Origin: Pseudomonadota bacterium
GTDB taxonomy: Bacteria; Pseudomonadota; Gammaproteobacteria; Burkholderiales; Rhodocyclaceae
Assembly: GCA_021811225.1 (NCBI GenBank)
Contig: JAJZPJ010000168.1
Span: 1 to 5,711, forward strand
DNA length: 5,711 nt
Reading direction: 5' to 3'
Made by a program: the position numbers and the translations under genes. Below, piece by piece: positions 4,447 through 5,711 of this stretch (position 1 is its first letter; each line of letters begins with the position of its first letter). A model generated the notes under the pieces. That model searched no databases. It saw only the letters and a list, made by a program, of their open reading frames with translations, and was not told the origin of the DNA.

Positions 4447-5711
4447 ATGGCGAGCCACAGAACGAAGCAACTGATGGTGTTGACCATGAGCACGCTCGCC
4501 TTCACCGTGTGCTTCGCCGTCTGGATGATGTTCGCGGTGATCGGCATCCCGCTCAAAGAGATCCTGCACCTGAACGAAACCCAGTTCGGCATGCTGGTCG
4601 CCACGCCGGTGCTCACCGGCTCGCTGATCCGGCTGCCGCTGGGGATGTGGACCGACCGCTACGGCGGGCGCATCGTCTTCTTCCTGATGATGCTGGCCAC
4701 GGTGGTCCCCATCTTCCTGATCGAGATGCTGCACCAGTTCTGGCAGTTCCTGGTGGTCGGCCTGTTCGTCGGTCTGGCCGGCGGCACCTTCTCGGTGGGC
4801 ATCGCCTACTGCGCGCGCTGGTTCCCCAGGAACCAGCAGGGTTTCGCCATGGGCGTCTTCGGCGCCGGCAACTCGGGCGCGGCGCTGAACAAGTTCGTCG
4901 CGCCGGCGCTGGTGGTCGCCTACGGCTGGACCATGGTGCCCCGGGTCTATGCCGGCGCGATGCTGTTCATCGCTCTGGCGTTCTGGTTCCTGACCTACTC
5001 CGACCCCGAGCACCAGGTCGGTTCCAGCGTCACGGTGAGGGATCAACTGCTGGCGCTGAAGGATCCGCGGGTCTGGAAGATCTGCCAGTTCTATTCGATC
5101 GTCTTCGGCGGCTACGTCGGCCTGTCGCTGTGGATGACCCAGTACTACATGCGCGAATACGGCTTCGGCATCGAGGTGGCGGCGCTGCTCACCGCCTGCT
5201 TCGCGCTGCCCGGCGGCGTGCTGCGCGCGGTCGGCGGCTGGCTCTCGGACCGCTACGGCGCCCACAAGGTGACCTGGTGGGTACTGTGGGTGTCGTGGAT
5301 CTGCCTGTTCCTGCTCTCCTACCCGCAGACCGAGTTCACCGTGATGACCGTCGCCGGTCCCAGGACCTTCTCCCTCGGCCTCAATCCCTGGGTGTTCACC
5401 GCACTGCTGTTCGTCCTGGGCGTGTCCTGGGCCTTCGGCAAGGCCTCGGTGTTCAAGTACATCTCGGACGAGTATCCGGACAACATCGGCGTCATCTCCG
5501 GCATCGTCGGCCTGATGGGCGGGCTGGGCGGCTTCACGCTGCCGATCATGTTCGGCGCCCTGGTCGATCTCACCGGCATCCGTTCCTCGGCCTTCATGCT
5601 GCTCTACGCCATCGTCTGGGTGTCGCTGATCTGGATGTATTTCACCGAGGTGCGCGCACTGGACACGATCCAGGTCGCGGGGGCAAGCCGCGTTTCCGAT
5701 TCACAACCTAG
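4447..5711 (+). CDS. narK: NarK-type nitrate/nitrite transporter (MFS, NNP family), open at right end
   Basis: 421 codons are visible with no stop before the window ends, covering all 12 expected membrane helices. The protein starts MASHRTKQLMVLTMSTLAFT. TM2 carries the conserved substrate-site Arg62 (TGSLIRLPLGMWTDRYGGR), and a second pore Arg260 lies in LPGGVLRAVGGWLSDRYG; these correspond to E. coli NarK Arg89 and Arg305. The two nitrate-signature motifs are GVFGAGNSGAALNK (136-149) and GIVGLMGGLGGF (352-363). TM12 ends near 400, followed by a polar tail, so a lone transporter would end within a few codons. The compact form with short loops resembles NarK1 (proton-coupled nitrate uptake) rather than NarK2 (nitrate/nitrite antiport); that subtype is inferred. 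It could also be the first half of a NarK1-NarK2 fusion, which the cut hides. Divergent from narXL and preceded by NarL- and Fnr-like sites, it probably heads a nar operon. It acts in the inner membrane. Confidence 0.93.
   Translation, partial: MASHRTKQLMVLTMSTLAFTVCFAVWMMFAVIGIPLKEILHLNETQFGMLVATPVLTGSLIRLPLGMWTDRYGGRIVFFLMMLATVVPIFLIEMLHQFWQFLVVGLFVGLAGGTFSVGIAYCARWFPRNQQGFAMGVFGAGNSGAALNKFVAPALVVAYGWTMVPRVYAGAMLFIALAFWFLTYSDPEHQVGSSVTVRDQLLALKDPRVWKICQFYSIVFGGYVGLSLWMTQYYMREYGFGIEVAALLTACFALPGGVLRAVGGWLSDRYGAHKVTWWVLWVSWICLFLLSYPQTEFTVMTVAGPRTFSLGLNPWVFTALLFVLGVSWAFGKASVFKYISDEYPDNIGVISGIVGLMGGLGGFTLPIMFGALVDLTGIRSSAFMLLYAIVWVSLIWMYFTEVRALDTIQVAGASRVSDSQP

Noticed and set aside
4348..5265. 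305-codon minus-strand frame opposite narK
   Set aside because: Antisense shadow, rich in His/Gln/Asp/Arg, with no recognisable domain.
4386..5711. 441-codon plus-strand frame ending in a stop at the window edge
   Set aside because: It is one frame off the real narK frame. The frame from 4447 has a Shine-Dalgarno, 12 hydrophobic helices and the nitrate-signature motifs; this frame is Arg/Pro/Gly-rich without domains.
1..5711. CRISPR array, tRNA, rRNA, insertion sequence or defence system
   Set aside because: No regularly spaced repeats, no transposase-like frame with terminal inverted repeats and no tRNA-like cloverleaf was seen on reading both strands by eye.

Overview
The window is high-GC DNA, and its coding content points to a Gram-negative, nitrate-respiring or denitrifying proteobacterium. 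A betaproteobacterium such as a Rhodocyclaceae-like organism is my best guess. This rests on gene content and layout, not on a marker gene. Both ends are cut inside genes.

Right half (1580-5711): this is a nitrate-respiration regulatory locus. narX (nitrate/nitrite sensor kinase) and narL (its response regulator) overlap by 4 nt and are read leftward. A NarK-type nitrate/nitrite transporter gene is read rightward from the other side of a 330-nt divergent intergenic region and runs off the right end. From family knowledge, narXL divergent from narK1(K2)GHJI is the Pseudomonas/denitrifier arrangement, so a nitrate reductase operon is expected just outside the window. The intergenic region holds a strong candidate NarL 7-2-7 inverted heptamer site (4339-4354). 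It also holds a TTGAT half-site that doubles as a possible -35 element, upstream of a well-placed Shine-Dalgarno for narK. This supports a simple loop: NarX senses nitrate, phospho-NarL binds upstream of narK together with an Fnr/Anr-type regulator, and NarK brings nitrate in.

Middle (804-1579): a DUF1003 two-helix membrane protein gene lies downstream of narL on the same strand and starts with GTG. Just ahead of it is an undescribed leader. A 28-codon ORF with a good Shine-Dalgarno ends in a GTGA overlap with the DUF1003 start. It is bracketed by two perfect hairpins whose arms share the same 7-mer core and could re-pair with each other. This looks like an attenuator or translational-coupling device and is the most unusual structure in the window.

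Left end (1-641, leftward): a discrete acyl carrier protein and, overlapping by 1 nt, the N-terminal 118 residues of a COG4648-like small membrane protein. This pair is typical of the edge of aryl-polyene/type II fatty-acid-like biosynthetic clusters, which would continue to the left.
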